A DNA stretch of 64,000 nucleotides from Microbacterium sp. TNHR37B (GCF_001620065.1 NZ_LQGV01000001.1:186001-250000); one strand, 5' to 3'. Numbered from the stretch's first letter, positions 36,791 through 46,596 are shown. The notes: generated by a model from the sequence alone, not told the origin. Translations and numbers: made by a program.

Positions 36791-38553
36791 TGGCGACGAC
36801 GCTTCCGCTCCAGGGCGAGACGCACAGCCGTCCGACCACTCTGCCGCCGCGTCAGGCTGCTCTGCTGAGCTCCTCCCGGGTCGAGCAGAAGGGCAACGTG
36901 ATCGTCAAGTGGATCACGTCGACTGACCACAAGACCATCGGGTACATGTACCTGATCGCCTCCGTGCTGTTCTTCCTGCTCGGTGGCGTCATGGCCCTCA
37001 TCATCCGCGCAGAGCTCTTCGAGCCGGGCATGCAGGTCATCCCGACCAAGGAGCAGTACAACCAGCTGTTCACGATGCACGGCACGATCATGCTGCTGAT
37101 GTTCGCGACCCCGCTGTTCGCCGGCTTCGCCAACGCGATCCTCCCGCTCCAGCTCGGCGCCCCTGATGTCGCCTTCCCGCGGCTGAACGCATTCGCGCTG
37201 TGGCTGTTCATCTTCGGATCGCTCATCGCGATCGCGGGATTCCTCACCCCTCAGGGCGCGGCCGCGTTCGGCTGGTTCGCCTATCAGCCGTTGGCCAACG
37301 CCAGCTTCTCGCCGGGCGCCGGCGGAAACCTGTGGATGCTCGGCCTGGGCATGAGTGGTTTCGGAACCATTCTCGGTGCCGTGAACTTCATCACGACGAT
37401 CATCACGATGCGTGCCCCCGGAATGACGATGTGGCGTCTGCCGATCTTCTCGTGGAACACGCTCGTGACGAGCATCCTCATCCTGATGGCGTTCCCGGTG
37501 CTGGCTGCAGCGATCTTCGCCGCCGCCGCCGACCGCGTGCTCGGCGCGCACATCTACGACCCTGCCAATGGGGGAGTGCTCCTCTGGCAGCACCTGTTCT
37601 GGTTCTTCGGGCACCCTGAGGTCTACATCATCGCGCTGCCGTTCTTCGGCATCGTCTCCGAGATCCTCCCGGTGTTCAGCCGCAAACCGATCTTCGGGTA
37701 CAAGACGCTGGTGTACGCGACGATCGCGATCGCCGCACTCTCGGTATCGGTCTGGGCACACCACATGTACGTGACCGGAGCCGTCCTCCTGCCGTTCTTC
37801 GCCTTCATGACGATGCTGATCGCGGTGCCTACCGGTGTGAAGATCTTCAACTGGATCGGCACGATGTGGCGTGGCTCCGTAACGTTCGAGACGCCCATGG
37901 TGTTCACGCTCGGCTTCCTCGTGTCGTTCGTCTTCGGTGGTCTCACGGGCGTGATCCTCGCCTCGCCGCCGCTGACCTTCCACACGTCGGACTCCTACTT
38001 CGTGGTCGCCCACTTCCACTACGTCGTCTTCGGCACCGTGGTGTTCGCGATGTTCGCCGGCTTCTACTTCTGGTGGCCGAAGTGGACGGGACGGATGCTC
38101 AACGAGCGTCTGGGGATGGTCCACTTCTGGATGCTCTTCATCGGATTCCACATGACGTTCCTCATCCAGCACTGGCTGGGCGTCGACGGCATGGTCCGTC
38201 GTTACGCCGACTACTCGGCTGCGGACGGATGGACCTTGGGCAACCAGATCTCGACCGTGGGGGCGATGATCCTCGGCGCGTCGATGATCCCGTTCTTCCT
38301 CAACGTGTGGCTCACCGCCCGCAAGGCACCCCGAGTCACCGTGAACGATCCTTGGGGCTACGGCGGCTCGCTGGAGTGGGCAACCAGCTGCCCGCCGCCG
38401 CGGCACAACTTCACGTCGATCCCGCGTATCCGGAGCGAGCGTCCGGCGTTCGATCTCAATCATCCCGAGGCAGGCCTGCCCGTCGGCGTCGGCCCGGCAA
38501 AGGACGCGCCCGATGCGCCGGTTGTCGATCTCGCCGAGGGAGAGGTGAAGTAA
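36790..38553 (+). CDS. ctaD: Cytochrome c oxidase subunit I
   Basis: Catalytic haem a/a3-CuB subunit, 587 residues and twelve membrane helices. [26 protein letters not shown] (CuB histidine with the cross-linked tyrosine), WAHHMYVTG (two CuB histidines) and [10 protein letters not shown] (haem histidines) are all intact. The ATG shares one base with the ctaC stop. Confidence 0.98.
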   Translation: MATTLPLQGETHSRPTTLPPRQAALLSSSRVEQKGNVIVKWITSTDHKTIGYMYLIASVLFFLLGGVMALIIRAELFEPGMQVIPTKEQYNQLFTMHGTIMLLMFATPLFAGFANAILPLQLGAPDVAFPRLNAFALWLFIFGSLIAIAGFLTPQGAAAFGWFAYQPLANASFSPGAGGNLWMLGLGMSGFGTILGAVNFITTIITMRAPGMTMWRLPIFSWNTLVTSILILMAFPVLAAAIFAAAADRVLGAHIYDPANGGVLLWQHLFWFFGHPEVYIIALPFFGIVSEILPVFSRKPIFGYKTLVYATIAIAALSVSVWAHHMYVTGAVLLPFFAFMTMLIAVPTGVKIFNWIGTMWRGSVTFETPMVFTLGFLVSFVFGGLTGVILASPPLTFHTSDSYFVVAHFHYVVFGTVVFAMFAGFYFWWPKWTGRMLNERLGMVHFWMLFIGFHMTFLIQHWLGVDGMVRRYADYSAADGWTLGNQISTVGAMILGASMIPFFLNVWLTARKAPRVTVNDPWGYGGSLEWATSCPPPRHNFTSIPRIRSERPAFDLNHPEAGLPVGVGPAKDAPDAPVVDLAEGEVK

Positions 38554-38988
38554 GTGAAGACCAACGTCAACCTCTGGTGGATCCTCGGGGTCTTCTTCCT
38601 CCTGATCACGGTGCTGTACACCGGCTGGAACATCATCGAGCACTCCCAGCTACCGTGGTACAACGCCATCGAGTGGGTCGGATCGACGGCGCTACTGTTC
38701 AGCGTGTTCATGTCGGCGATGATCGCGTTCTACGTCGGCCGCGTCCACAAGGCCCAGGGTGGGGAGCTCCCCGAGGACGTGCTGACGTCGGACATCGACG
38801 ACGGCGATCCCGAGCTCGGCGAGTTCAGCCCGTGGTCGTGGTGGCCGCTCGTCCTCGCCTTCTCCGCAGCCCTGGCGATCGTCGGACTCGCGGTGGGAAC
38901 GTTCCTCCTGCCGATCGGCGTCGCCGTGTTCGTCGTGGCGATCGTCGGCTGGGTCTACGAGTACTACCGCGGGTACTTCGCGCGCTGA
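38554..38988 (+). CDS. ctaF: Actinobacterial cytochrome c oxidase subunit IV
   Basis: Small membrane subunit of the actinobacterial aa3 oxidase, 144 residues, with about four membrane helices arranged in two pairs (about 6-27 and 40-60; 95-115 and 119-136). The GTG directly follows the ctaD stop. The subunit is part of the bc1-aa3 supercomplex in this phylum. Confidence 0.92.
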   Translation: MKTNVNLWWILGVFFLLITVLYTGWNIIEHSQLPWYNAIEWVGSTALLFSVFMSAMIAFYVGRVHKAQGGELPEDVLTSDIDDGDPELGEFSPWSWWPLVLAFSAALAIVGLAVGTFLLPIGVAVFVVAIVGWVYEYYRGYFAR

Positions 38989-38992
38989 TCGG

Positions 38993-39781
38993 ATGACGTT
39001 CCGACTCCAGGTCGGTGTTTGCTCCGACGTGGGGCCGCATCGCGAGGACAATCAGGACTCGGCGTTCGGCGCGCCCTGGGCTGCGGCCGTTGCGGATGGT
39101 GTCGGTGGTGGCCCCGCAGGGGATCTCGCTTCGTCGGCGTTCTTGCATCGCTTGGTCGCGTTCGGCCCCGAGCTCCGAGGCGTCGACGACTTCGCGATGC
39201 GCCTCCGCGGCGCGAACTGGGATCTGGGGGCACACGTGCGTCGAGATCCTGCGCTGGCCGGCATGGCGACGACCTTCACCGGAGTCTGGTTCGATGCCTC
39301 CGGTGCGCTCCTGCTCGCCCATACCGGCGACTCCCGTGCGTACCTGCTGAGGCAGTCTCATCTCATCCGCCAGACGCGCGACGACTCCTTCGTTCAGAAC
39401 CTGGTCGACCAAGGAATCGTCGCCCCCGCGGATGCCATGACGCATCCGCGTCGCAACATCATCACGGCTTCTCTGCGGGGCGACGCCGCCGACGTCATCC
39501 GTGTCGTTGAACGAGCACCAGTGAGTGGAGATCGATGGGTGCTCTGCAGCGATGGAGTCAGTGACTACCTCGACGACGACGCGATCGCCGAGGTGGTGAG
39601 CGACACAGCTGCGAACGTGCAGGAGCTTGCCGAGCGCCTCGTGGACGTCGCGCTGGAGGCCGGATCCCGAGACAACGTCACAGCGGTCGTGTGCGACGTC
39701 ATCGACGGCGTTCCGAGCCTGGTGCCGCCCGTCTGGGCGGGCGCCGCCGCCGCTCGCTTCCAGGAGCAGCTCGCCGGCTGA
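38993..39781 (+). CDS. PP2C-family Ser/Thr protein phosphatase
   Basis: Metal-dependent phosphatase of 262 residues, no membrane segment. PP2C motifs are complete: HREDNQDSAF, VADGVGGGPAGD, LAHTGDSRAYLL, CSDGVSDYL and GSRDNVTAVV. It resembles PstP-type enzymes that oppose PknB-class kinases, and a PASTA kinase lies at 1.1-3.1 kb. It starts 4 bp after ctaF, so cotranscription with the oxidase genes is likely. Confidence 0.9.
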   Translation: MTFRLQVGVCSDVGPHREDNQDSAFGAPWAAAVADGVGGGPAGDLASSAFLHRLVAFGPELRGVDDFAMRLRGANWDLGAHVRRDPALAGMATTFTGVWFDASGALLLAHTGDSRAYLLRQSHLIRQTRDDSFVQNLVDQGIVAPADAMTHPRRNIITASLRGDAADVIRVVERAPVSGDRWVLCSDGVSDYLDDDAIAEVVSDTAANVQELAERLVDVALEAGSRDNVTAVVCDVIDGVPSLVPPVWAGAAAARFQEQLAG

Positions 39782-39787
39782 GGCCTG

Positions 39788-40201
39788 TCAGGCCTCAGGA
39801 CGAACCCACATCACGAGCGGGTCGAACACGCGGGGGAGCGGTCCCAACGCGCCCTCGGTGGGAAAGCCCTCGCGCACCCAGTACTCATAGCCGCCGATCA
39901 TCTCGCGCACGTCGTAACCCAGCCGCGCGAACTCCACAGCGCCTTTGGCTCCCGCATTGCAGCCCGGGCTCCAGCAGTAAACGACGACCGGGGTGCTGAG
40001 GTCGATCTCTGACGACGCTCGAGCGGCGATCTCGCGGTAGGGGATATGGCGGGCACCGACGATGTGCCCCTGGTCCCACGCGTCACGGCTGCGGACATCG
40101 ACGACGACCACCGCGTCGCCAGCGCGTTGTGCGGCGTAGAGATCGGAGGCATCGGTCTCATGCTGAAGCTTGCTCTGGAAATACGTCAGGGTATCGGTCA
40201 T
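39788..40201 (-). CDS. Rhodanese-like domain protein
   Basis: Single-domain sulfurtransferase-like protein, 137 residues. VVVVDVRSRDAWDQGHIVGARHIPY is the rhodanese core; the active-site loop holds C76 (VVYCWSPGCNAG). Sulfur donor and acceptor unknown. Leaderless start inferred from the -10 element; isolated from qcrB by a strong hairpin. Confidence 0.88.
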   Translation of the reverse strand: MTDTLTYFQSKLQHETDASDLYAAQRAGDAVVVVDVRSRDAWDQGHIVGARHIPYREIAARASSEIDLSTPVVVYCWSPGCNAGAKGAVEFARLGYDVREMIGGYEYWVREGFPTEGALGPLPRVFDPLVMWVRPEA

Positions 40202-40207
40202 GCTTCG

Positions 40208-40213
40208 ACGCTA
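40208..40213 (-). promoter_or_regulatory. -10 element TAGCGT, leaderless start of the rhodanese gene
   Basis: Minus strand TAGCGT, 6-nt spacer CGAAGC, ATG at 40201. Confidence 0.55.
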
Positions 40214-40224
40214 GGCCCAGACGC

Positions 40225-40265
40225 AATGCGGCGAGGAGGGCTTCTCAGCCACTCCTCGCCGCATT
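40225..40265 (-). terminator. Long two-level hairpin after qcrB
   Basis: Perfect 14-bp arms (40225-40238 and 40252-40265) enclose a second 4-bp stem GGCT/AGCC around TCTC. It sits just after the qcrB stop and before the rhodanese promoter. No T run follows, so it may act as a terminator without U tract or as a 3' stability structure. Confidence 0.7.
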
Positions 40266-40283
40266 CCTGCCGTGTGTCAGAAG

Positions 40284-42131
40284 TCAGTCGTCGCTGTCCT
40301 TCTTCGCGGACTTCTTGGAGCTCCCACCGTCCTCGTCGGGGACGATCACGTTCGAGGGGCGGTTGGCCGTCTCGCTGTTGTGTCCGTCGTCGATCGGGTG
40401 CAGCGGTGCGTCGGGAACGCCGGCACGCTCGTGCGCGCCCCGGAGCTCTGCCGCTTCCTCTTCGGCAATGTGGTCGAGCGTGTGATGCTGGTGAGCGCGA
40501 GCCTCGTCGATGTCGGCTTGCGTGACCGGCACGAGACGGTCCTCGAAGAACCAGCGCGACAGCGAGGCACGCAGGTTTTCGTGCCACGGGATGCGGCCGC
40601 GGTCGTTGGGACGCACCACCAGAGGAGCATTGGTCTCGAAGTCGACCAGCTTGACGAGCTCGTACTCGTCGACCGGCTGGTGCACCTCGATGTACTCGCC
40701 ACCGGGCAGACGCACGATGCGGCCGGACTCGTAGCCGTGGAGGGCGATCTCACGATCCTTCTTCTGCAGCGCAAGTGCGATGCGCTTGGTGATGAAGTAC
40801 CCGAAGATCGGGCCGAGGATCAGCAGCGCCTGCAGCGTGTGGATGACCCCTTCCATCGTCAGATGGAAGTGCGTGGCGATGATGTCCGACGAGGCCGCTG
40901 CCCAGAGCACGGCGTAGAAGATCACGCCGGCGACGCCGATCGCGGTGCGCGTGGGGGCGTGACGGGGACGCTGGGCGATGTGGTGCTCGCGCTTGTCGCC
41001 GGTGATCCACGCCTCGATGAACGGGTACAGCATGACCAGGACGATGAAGAGTCCGAGGCCGCCGAGCGGGATCAGGATGTTGAACGACCATGTGCGGTCG
41101 AACAGCACGAACTCAAGATGCGGTGGCACGAGGCGCAGGGCGCCGTCGGCGAATCCGATGTACCAGTCGGGCTGCGTGCCGGCCGACACCGGGGAGGGGT
41201 CGTACGGTCCGTAGTTCCAGATCGGGTTGATCGTGAACAGCGCGGCGATGAGGACGATCACGCCGAAGGTGATGAAGAAGAAGCCGCCCATCTTGGACAT
41301 GTAGACCGGCATCATCGGGTATCCCACGACGTTGCTGTTCGTGCGGCCGGGACCGGCGAACTGCGTGTGCTTGTTCACGATCATCAGCATGAGGTGGACA
41401 GCGAGCAGCGCCACGAGGATCGCGGGGAGCAGCAGGATGTGGAGAACGTAGAGGCGGCCGACGATGTCGGTACCGGGGAACTCGCCGCCGAAGAGGAGGA
41501 ACGAGGTCCAGGTTCCGATCAGGGGGATGCCCTTGATCATGCCGTCGATGATGCGCAGACCGTTCCCCGAGAGCAGGTCGTCGGGGAGCGAGTAGCCGGT
41601 GAAGCCCTCACCCATCGCGAGGATGAAGAGGATGAAGCCGATCACCCAGTTGAGCTCGCGCGGCTTGCGGAAGGCGCCGGTGAAGAAGACGCGCAGCATG
41701 TGCACGCCGATTCCCGCGACGAACACGAGAGCCGCCCAGTGGTGGATCTGGCGAACAAGGAGTCCGCCGCGGATGTCGAACGAGATCCGCAGCGTCGAAT
41801 CGAGTGCCGCCGACATCTCCACACCGACCATGGGGACGTAGGCCCCCTCGTAGTGGGTCTCCACCATCGAGGCCTGGAAGAAGAAGGTCAGGAAGGTTCC
41901 CGACAGCAGGACGACGACGAAGCTCCACAGAGCGATCTCGCCGAGCATGAAGGACCAGTGATCCGGGAAGATCTTCCGGCCCAGCTCCTTCACGAGTCCC
42001 GAGAGGCTCGTGCGTTCGTCGATGTAGTTCGCCGCGCCGGCGACGAAGCGACCGCCGAGCGGCTTCTCCGTCGAGCTGTTCTGCGCGCCGGGGTTCTGTG
42101 TTCCTGTCTCAGTGACAGTGGCGGTGCTCAA
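40284..42131 (-). CDS. qcrB: Cytochrome bc1 complex cytochrome b subunit
   Basis: Quinol-oxidising di-haem b subunit, 615 residues. It has eight or more membrane helices, haem-ligand regions RQIHHWAALVFV and LLAVHLMLMIVNKH, and the fused subunit IV part. A hydrophilic C-terminal extension of about 120 residues is typical of actinobacteria. The start is a TTG that overlaps the qcrA stop (TTGA); the reading frame is open upstream but inside qcrA. Confidence 0.96.
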   Translation of the reverse strand: MSTATVTETGTQNPGAQNSSTEKPLGGRFVAGAANYIDERTSLSGLVKELGRKIFPDHWSFMLGEIALWSFVVVLLSGTFLTFFFQASMVETHYEGAYVPMVGVEMSAALDSTLRISFDIRGGLLVRQIHHWAALVFVAGIGVHMLRVFFTGAFRKPRELNWVIGFILFILAMGEGFTGYSLPDDLLSGNGLRIIDGMIKGIPLIGTWTSFLLFGGEFPGTDIVGRLYVLHILLLPAILVALLAVHLMLMIVNKHTQFAGPGRTNSNVVGYPMMPVYMSKMGGFFFITFGVIVLIAALFTINPIWNYGPYDPSPVSAGTQPDWYIGFADGALRLVPPHLEFVLFDRTWSFNILIPLGGLGLFIVLVMLYPFIEAWITGDKREHHIAQRPRHAPTRTAIGVAGVIFYAVLWAAASSDIIATHFHLTMEGVIHTLQALLILGPIFGYFITKRIALALQKKDREIALHGYESGRIVRLPGGEYIEVHQPVDEYELVKLVDFETNAPLVVRPNDRGRIPWHENLRASLSRWFFEDRLVPVTQADIDEARAHQHHTLDHIAEEEAAELRGAHERAGVPDAPLHPIDDGHNSETANRPSNVIVPDEDGGSSKKSAKKDSDD

Positions 42132-43219
42132 TGGCGCTCCCAGAAGCTCGGGCCGACAGGTTCGTGGAAATCGTCCTGCGCGATGAGGTAACCCTCCGCG
42201 TCGACGGTGATCGGGAGCTGCGGCAGCGGCCGCGCGGCCGGCCCGAAGATGACCGCGGCAGAGCGCGACACGTCGAACTGCGACTGGTGGCAGGGGCACA
42301 GAAGGTGATGCGTCTGCTGTTCGTACAGGGCGACGGGGCAGCCGACGTGGGTGCAGACCTTGGAGTAGGCCACGATCCCGTCGTACGACCACTCGAGCTT
42401 GTTGTGCTCTGCGGGCAGCTGCTCAGGCAGGAGACGCATGAGGAGCACGATGGCCTTGGCCTTCTCCTCCAGATAGCCGTCGTGGTGGCTCATCTTGGCG
42501 AGCGGCTCGGGGATCACGTGCACGGCGGAACCGAGCGTCAGGTCGGCGGCCCGGATCGGCTCGCCGCTCGGGTCGTGGGCCAGGCGCATGCCCTTCTTCC
42601 ACATGGTGTGGCTGAGGAGGGCGACCGGGTCACCGGCGATCTGCTCGCGAGCGTCTCCTGCGGGGTTGCTCTGCGGGGCCAGCCCGCGGAAGAGCACGAT
42701 GCCGGGTGCCACCGATGCGACGAGCGCGGCGATGAGGGAGTTGCGGATGACGGCACGGCGACCGAACCCGGACTCTTCGTTCGCGTCACGGAATGCTTGG
42801 ACGGCGCCCTCGCGAGTGGTGTCCCGCCCGCGCGTGGCGTGACGGGGCTCGATGTGCTCCTTGTCCGACATGATCGCCTTCGACCAGTGGATGGCGCCGA
42901 CGCCGATGGCGAAGAGGGCCAGAGCGATACCGAGACCGACGAACAGGTTGTTGTGACGGATGTCGACGATCTGCCCGCTCTCGATCGGGAAGAGCATGTA
43001 GGCGGCGATCGCCCAGATGCTGCCCGCGAGAGACAGGTAGAAGAGGGTGTACACCGTGCGGACCGCGCGCTTCATGGCAGCGGGGTCCTTGTCCGTCGTG
43101 CGTGCCCGATGCGGCGGCAGACCGGGGTTCTGCACGGGGTCGGGAACCGCGACTGCGAGCCCGGTAGAGGGCTTCCATGAAGCCCTCTCGTGCTCGAGCG
43201 CGTCTTCCTCGTGTGCCAT
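42128..43219 (-). CDS. qcrA: Cytochrome bc1 complex Rieske iron-sulfur subunit
   Basis: 363 residues with three membrane helices (about 53-78, 91-112 and 158-178) as usual in actinobacteria. The Rieske [2Fe-2S] ligands are visible as C289-T-H291-VG-C294 and C308-P-C310-H311. GAGGAG precedes the ATG at 43219; the frame open to 43405 has no such support. Transfers electrons from quinol to QcrC. Confidence 0.96.
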   Translation of the reverse strand: MAHEEDALEHERASWKPSTGLAVAVPDPVQNPGLPPHRARTTDKDPAAMKRAVRTVYTLFYLSLAGSIWAIAAYMLFPIESGQIVDIRHNNLFVGLGIALALFAIGVGAIHWSKAIMSDKEHIEPRHATRGRDTTREGAVQAFRDANEESGFGRRAVIRNSLIAALVASVAPGIVLFRGLAPQSNPAGDAREQIAGDPVALLSHTMWKKGMRLAHDPSGEPIRAADLTLGSAVHVIPEPLAKMSHHDGYLEEKAKAIVLLMRLLPEQLPAEHNKLEWSYDGIVAYSKVCTHVGCPVALYEQQTHHLLCPCHQSQFDVSRSAAVIFGPAARPLPQLPITVDAEGYLIAQDDFHEPVGPSFWERH

Positions 43220-43266
43220 GGTGCTCCTCGTACGTTGCGTCAGTGAAGTGTTGTCGTGGCCGTCGC

Positions 43267-44070
43267 TCAGTTCGACTTCGCCGTGATCCACACGGTGAGT
43301 CCGATCAGCGCGCCGATGCCGAAGATCCAGATGAACAGACCCTCGGAGACCGGACCGAGCGAGCCGAGCGAGAAGCCGCCGGCCGATTCGTTCTGCTGCA
43401 TCCACATGAGCGCCGAGATGATGTCGCGCTTCTCATCCGTCGTGAGCGTCATGTCGTTGAAGACCGGCATGTTCTGCGGCCCGGTGACCATCGCGGCGTA
43501 GATGTGCAGCGGGCTCGTGGACGTGAGCGCCGGGGCGTACTTGCCCTCGGTGAGAGCACCTCCTGCTGCGGCGACGTTGTGGCACATCGCGCAGTTGATG
43601 CGGAACAGCTCGGCACCGTTGGCGACGTCGCCCTTGCCGTCGAGGATCTTCGCGGCCGGGTAGGAGGGGCCGGGTGAGGTCGACTGCACCCAGGCAGCGA
43701 TCGCCTTGATCTGTTCCTCGGTGAACTGAACCGGCTTCTGCGGAGCCTGCGGTCCCTGCATCTGCAGCGGCATGCGTCCCGTGGACATCTGGAACTCGAC
43801 GGCCAGCTCACCGACGCCGTAGAGAGACGGCCCGTCGGGGGTGCCCTGCATGTTCAAGCCGTGGCAGGTGGCGCAGTTGGCCTGGAACAGTTTCTGGCCG
43901 TCGTCGACGGTCAGCGTCGTCGATGCGGCAGTGGCGGGCTCGGTGGCGGCCATCGCGGCGGACGCGCCGGCGTAGACGCCGCCGCTGACGAGCAGACCGA
44001 TGCCGATCAAGGCGGCGGCGGCCCACTTGCTGCGGCGTCCGGTCTGGCGACGCGTGGTCTTCGATGCCAT
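43267..44070 (-). CDS. qcrC: Cytochrome bc1 complex di-haem cytochrome c subunit
   Basis: 267 residues with an N-terminal membrane signal anchor (about 15-41) and two c-type haem sites, C66-A-T-C69-H70 and C160-A-M-C163-H164. A C-terminal membrane helix (about 244-263) follows. The di-haem form passes electrons straight to CuA of CtaC without soluble cytochrome c. Confidence 0.97.
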   Translation of the reverse strand: MASKTTRRQTGRRSKWAAAALIGIGLLVSGGVYAGASAAMAATEPATAASTTLTVDDGQKLFQANCATCHGLNMQGTPDGPSLYGVGELAVEFQMSTGRMPLQMQGPQAPQKPVQFTEEQIKAIAAWVQSTSPGPSYPAAKILDGKGDVANGAELFRINCAMCHNVAAAGGALTEGKYAPALTSTSPLHIYAAMVTGPQNMPVFNDMTLTTDEKRDIISALMWMQQNESAGGFSLGSLGPVSEGLFIWIFGIGALIGLTVWITAKSN

Positions 44071-44092
44071 GGAGGTACTCAGCTCCGCTCTG

Positions 44093-44728
44093 TTACTTGA
44101 CGAAGTAGATGACGATGAACAGGACGATCCAGACGACGTCGACGAAGTGCCAGTAGTAGGACACGACGATCGAGGTGGTCATCTCCTTACGTCCGAAGTT
44201 CTTGACGGCGTAGGCGCGACCGATCACGAGGAGGAAGGCGATCAGGCCGCCGGTGACGTGCAGGGCGTGGAACCCCGTCGTCAGGTAGAAGGCCGATGCG
44301 TAGGAGTCGGCGCTGATGGGCATGCCCTCGGCGACGAGTGTCGCGTACTCCCACACCTGGCCGGAGACGAACACGGCACCCATGATGAAGGTGAGGAAGA
44401 ACCACTCGACCATGCCCCACTGACGGAACTGCCAGATCGAGCCCCTGCGGTACGGCTGGAACCGCTCCGCGGCGAAGACGCCGGCCTGAGCGGTGAAGGA
44501 GGAGAGCACCAGGATCAGCGTGTTGACAGCGGCGAACGGGATGTTCAGCAGCTCGGTGCGGTCGCCCCACAGCTCGGGGGACGCGTTACGGAGCGTGAAG
44601 TAGATGGCGAACAAGCCGGCGAAGAACATGACTTCGCTGCCGAGCCAGACGATGGTTCCGACGGCGACCGGATCCGGACGCTTGACGGAGCGCAAGGCTT
44701 GGGAATAGGTCGCTGGAGTGGTCGTCAC
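44093..44728 (-). CDS. ctaE: Cytochrome c oxidase subunit III
   Basis: 211 residues, five membrane helices, with the subunit III signatures [25 protein letters not shown] and [12 protein letters not shown]. First gene of the ctaE-qcrCAB operon, 22 bp before qcrC. The GTG at 44728 is fixed by a CATAAT -10 element 6 nt upstream. The longer open frame runs into trpD and is a shadow. Confidence 0.96.
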   Translation of the reverse strand: MTTTPATYSQALRSVKRPDPVAVGTIVWLGSEVMFFAGLFAIYFTLRNASPELWGDRTELLNIPFAAVNTLILVLSSFTAQAGVFAAERFQPYRRGSIWQFRQWGMVEWFFLTFIMGAVFVSGQVWEYATLVAEGMPISADSYASAFYLTTGFHALHVTGGLIAFLLVIGRAYAVKNFGRKEMTTSIVVSYYWHFVDVVWIVLFIVIYFVK

Positions 44729-44734
44729 GGATTC

Positions 44735-44740
44735 ATTATG
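44735..44740 (-). promoter_or_regulatory. -10 element CATAAT, leaderless start of ctaE-qcrCAB
   Basis: Minus strand CATAAT, 6-nt spacer GAATCC, GTG at 44728. It is the promoter of the respiratory operon, in the 130-bp divergent gap with trpD. Confidence 0.6.
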
Positions 44741-44844
44741 GCTGATTCCGGGAGTGGTTTCCTCATCCCTGAAGGTGGGTTCGACTTTCGGAGGGGATCG
44801 GAATCGGATCGATACCCGCCGTGAAGCTGCCGTGAGACTGCCGA

Positions 44845-44850
44845 TAGGAT
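44845..44850 (+). promoter_or_regulatory. -10 element TAGGAT before trpD
   Basis: TAGGAT, 8-nt spacer CGGTCCTC, ATG at 44859. Confidence 0.5.
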
Positions 44851-44858
44851 CGGTCCTC

Positions 44859-45911
44859 ATGGCGGAGCTGTACTCGTGGCCCGAGATCCTCACGAACCTC
44901 CTCGCACGTCGCGACCTGAGCGTCTCCGAGTCGACCTGGGCGATGCGAGAGGTGATGTCGGGTGCGGCGACACCGTCGCAGCTAGCGGGATTCCTGGTGG
45001 CCCTGCGCGCCAAGGGGGAGACGGTCGACGAGATCGTCGGTTTCCGCGACGCGATCCTGGAGGCGGCGCTCCCGCTCCCGGTCCCCGCTGAGGTGCTCGA
45101 CATCGTCGGCACGGGTGGGGACCGCTTCGGCACCGTCAACATCTCCACGATGTCGGCGATCGTCGCCGCGGCGTCGGGTGTCCCGGTCGTCAAGCACGGC
45201 AATCGGGCCGCCAGCTCGTCGTCGGGATCCTCCGATGTGCTGGGTGCCCTCGGCATCGACCTGAGCCTTCCGCCCGAGCGCGTCGCCGAGGTCCTCGAGG
45301 AGGTCGGTATCACCTTCGCGTTCGCCTCGGCCTTCCACCCTGGATTCCGGCATGCGGGACCGACGCGGACCGAGCTCGGGGTCCCCACCGTCTTCAACTT
45401 CCTCGGACCGCTGTGCAACCCGGCCCGCGCGGAGGCGAACGCCGTTGGCGTGGCCCATCTGGATCGAGTGCCGCTGATCACCGGCGTGTTCCAGACCCGG
45501 GGGGCCACAGCGCTCGTCTTCCGCGGAGATGACGGCCTGGACGAACTGACCACGACGGGGCACAACCGGCTGTGGGAGATCTCTCGCGGCGACATCCACG
45601 AGCACGATTTGGATCCGCGCGACATCGGCATCCCCCTCGCCGACATCGACGACCTCCTCGGCGGCGACGCTGCTCACAATGCCCGTATCGTGCGCGACGT
45701 CTTCGACGGAGCGAGCGGCGCGGTGCGAGACATCGTGCTGTTGAACGCTGCTGCGGGCATCGTCGCGTTCGACCTGTTCCAGGACGCCACTCAGGTGCAG
45801 ACCCCGATCGTCGAGCGACTCGCCGCCGCGAAGGATCGGGCAGCCGACGCCATCGACGCTGGCGCGGCGAGAGCCACCCTCGAGGCATGGGTCGAGGCGA
45901 CACGACGCTGA
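44859..45911 (+). CDS. trpD: Anthranilate phosphoribosyltransferase TrpD
   Basis: Transfers phosphoribose from PRPP to anthranilate in tryptophan synthesis; 350 residues. PRPP-binding [17 protein letters not shown] and the anthranilate site region [18 protein letters not shown] are intact. The enzyme stands alone here, divergent from ctaE, the same arrangement as trpD/ctaE in mycobacteria. Start at the ATG rather than the upstream open frame, which enters ctaE. Confidence 0.95.
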   Translation: MAELYSWPEILTNLLARRDLSVSESTWAMREVMSGAATPSQLAGFLVALRAKGETVDEIVGFRDAILEAALPLPVPAEVLDIVGTGGDRFGTVNISTMSAIVAAASGVPVVKHGNRAASSSSGSSDVLGALGIDLSLPPERVAEVLEEVGITFAFASAFHPGFRHAGPTRTELGVPTVFNFLGPLCNPARAEANAVGVAHLDRVPLITGVFQTRGATALVFRGDDGLDELTTTGHNRLWEISRGDIHEHDLDPRDIGIPLADIDDLLGGDAAHNARIVRDVFDGASGAVRDIVLLNAAAGIVAFDLFQDATQVQTPIVERLAAAKDRAADAIDAGAARATLEAWVEATRR

Positions 45912-45912
45912 T

Positions 45913-45935
45913 CCCTCCTTTCGGCAGGGGTTTTT
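45913..45935 (+). terminator. Weak terminator after trpD
   Basis: CCCT / AGGG arms around a short, partly mismatched loop region directly after the stop, followed by GTTTTT. The stem is short, so this is tentative. Confidence 0.35.
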
Positions 45936-45973
45936 CCCGGGAGCGCTCTCTGGCCGTGCGAGACAGGGCCCGC

Positions 45974-46004
45974 TACCGTGAGATCACCGTCCGGTGACCC
46001 GGAC
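45974..46004 (+). promoter_or_regulatory. -10 TACCGT and leader hairpin before the gene at 46033
   Basis: A -10-like TACCGT (45974-45979) is followed by a perfect 6-bp hairpin GTCCGG-TGAC-CCGGAC (45989-46004), then GAGAGGA before the ATG. Confidence 0.35.
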
Positions 46005-46032
46005 GAGTCATCTCCAGAGAGGACCTTCCCCC

Positions 46033-46524
46033 ATGTCCGAAGAATCAGCCGCCACGGTCGACGCCCTCGAGCCGCCTTCGAAGAAGGTCGGGTTCGTGAA
46101 GGTCGCCGGAGTCCTCGGCATCCTGGGAGGCATCGCTCTGATCGTCGTCGGCATCGTGGTGTGGACCATGGTGTCGAGCCAGCTGCGCGCGGAGAACATC
46201 GTCGTTCCCGACGACGCCGCCGCCTTCCAGGGACAGGTCGTCGCCGGCCCGCTCACGGCCTTCGTGCAGGCCGACATCATCCAGCACCACGCCCTCGAGG
46301 CCTCGGGGGGCAAGACCTACGCCGAGCTCGACCGTGAGGACCCCGTGCGCGCGACCATGATGAACGCGTCGTTCCTGCGGGCGTCGCTGTTCACGTCGGT
46401 CGTCTCGTTCGGTGTCGCTGCGTTCGCGATGGGGATCGGTTTCTTGTCGATCATCTTCGGGGCGGCGCTCTATCGCTTGGCGCGAGTTCCGGTCGTCGTC
46501 AGACGGTCCGCCGTCACGAGCTGA
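46033..46524 (+). CDS. Membrane protein of unknown function
   Basis: 163 residues. Short Glu/Pro-rich N-terminus, one membrane helix (about 24-46), a ~65-residue extracytoplasmic segment (SSQLRAENIVVPDDAAAF onward), and a second helix region (about 115-145) before a basic tail. I do not recognise the family. Monocistronic: its own leader hairpin upstream and a strong terminator downstream. Confidence 0.75.
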   Translation: MSEESAATVDALEPPSKKVGFVKVAGVLGILGGIALIVVGIVVWTMVSSQLRAENIVVPDDAAAFQGQVVAGPLTAFVQADIIQHHALEASGGKTYAELDREDPVRATMMNASFLRASLFTSVVSFGVAAFAMGIGFLSIIFGAALYRLARVPVVVRRSAVTS

Positions 46525-46530
46525 CCACGA

Positions 46531-46569
46531 CCGAACGGGCCCGCGCACTGGTGGCGTGGGCCCGTTCGG
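46531..46569 (+). terminator. Terminator after the gene at 46033
   Basis: Perfect 12-bp stem CCGAACGGGCCC / GGGCCCGTTCGG with a 15-nt loop, seven bases after the stop. It is followed by CGTTTCC, a weak T tract. Confidence 0.8.
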
Positions 46570-46596
46570 CGTTTCCACCGATCAGAGGAGGCGGCG

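Noticed and set aside
36727..38643. 638-codon minus-strand open frame opposite ctaD
   Set aside because: Extremely charged His/Arg/Glu/Asp translation, typical reverse complement of a hydrophobic membrane protein gene.
44093..45646. 517-residue CtaE with a long N-terminal extension
   Set aside because: The extension is antisense to trpD, and a CATAAT -10 element fixes the start at 44728.
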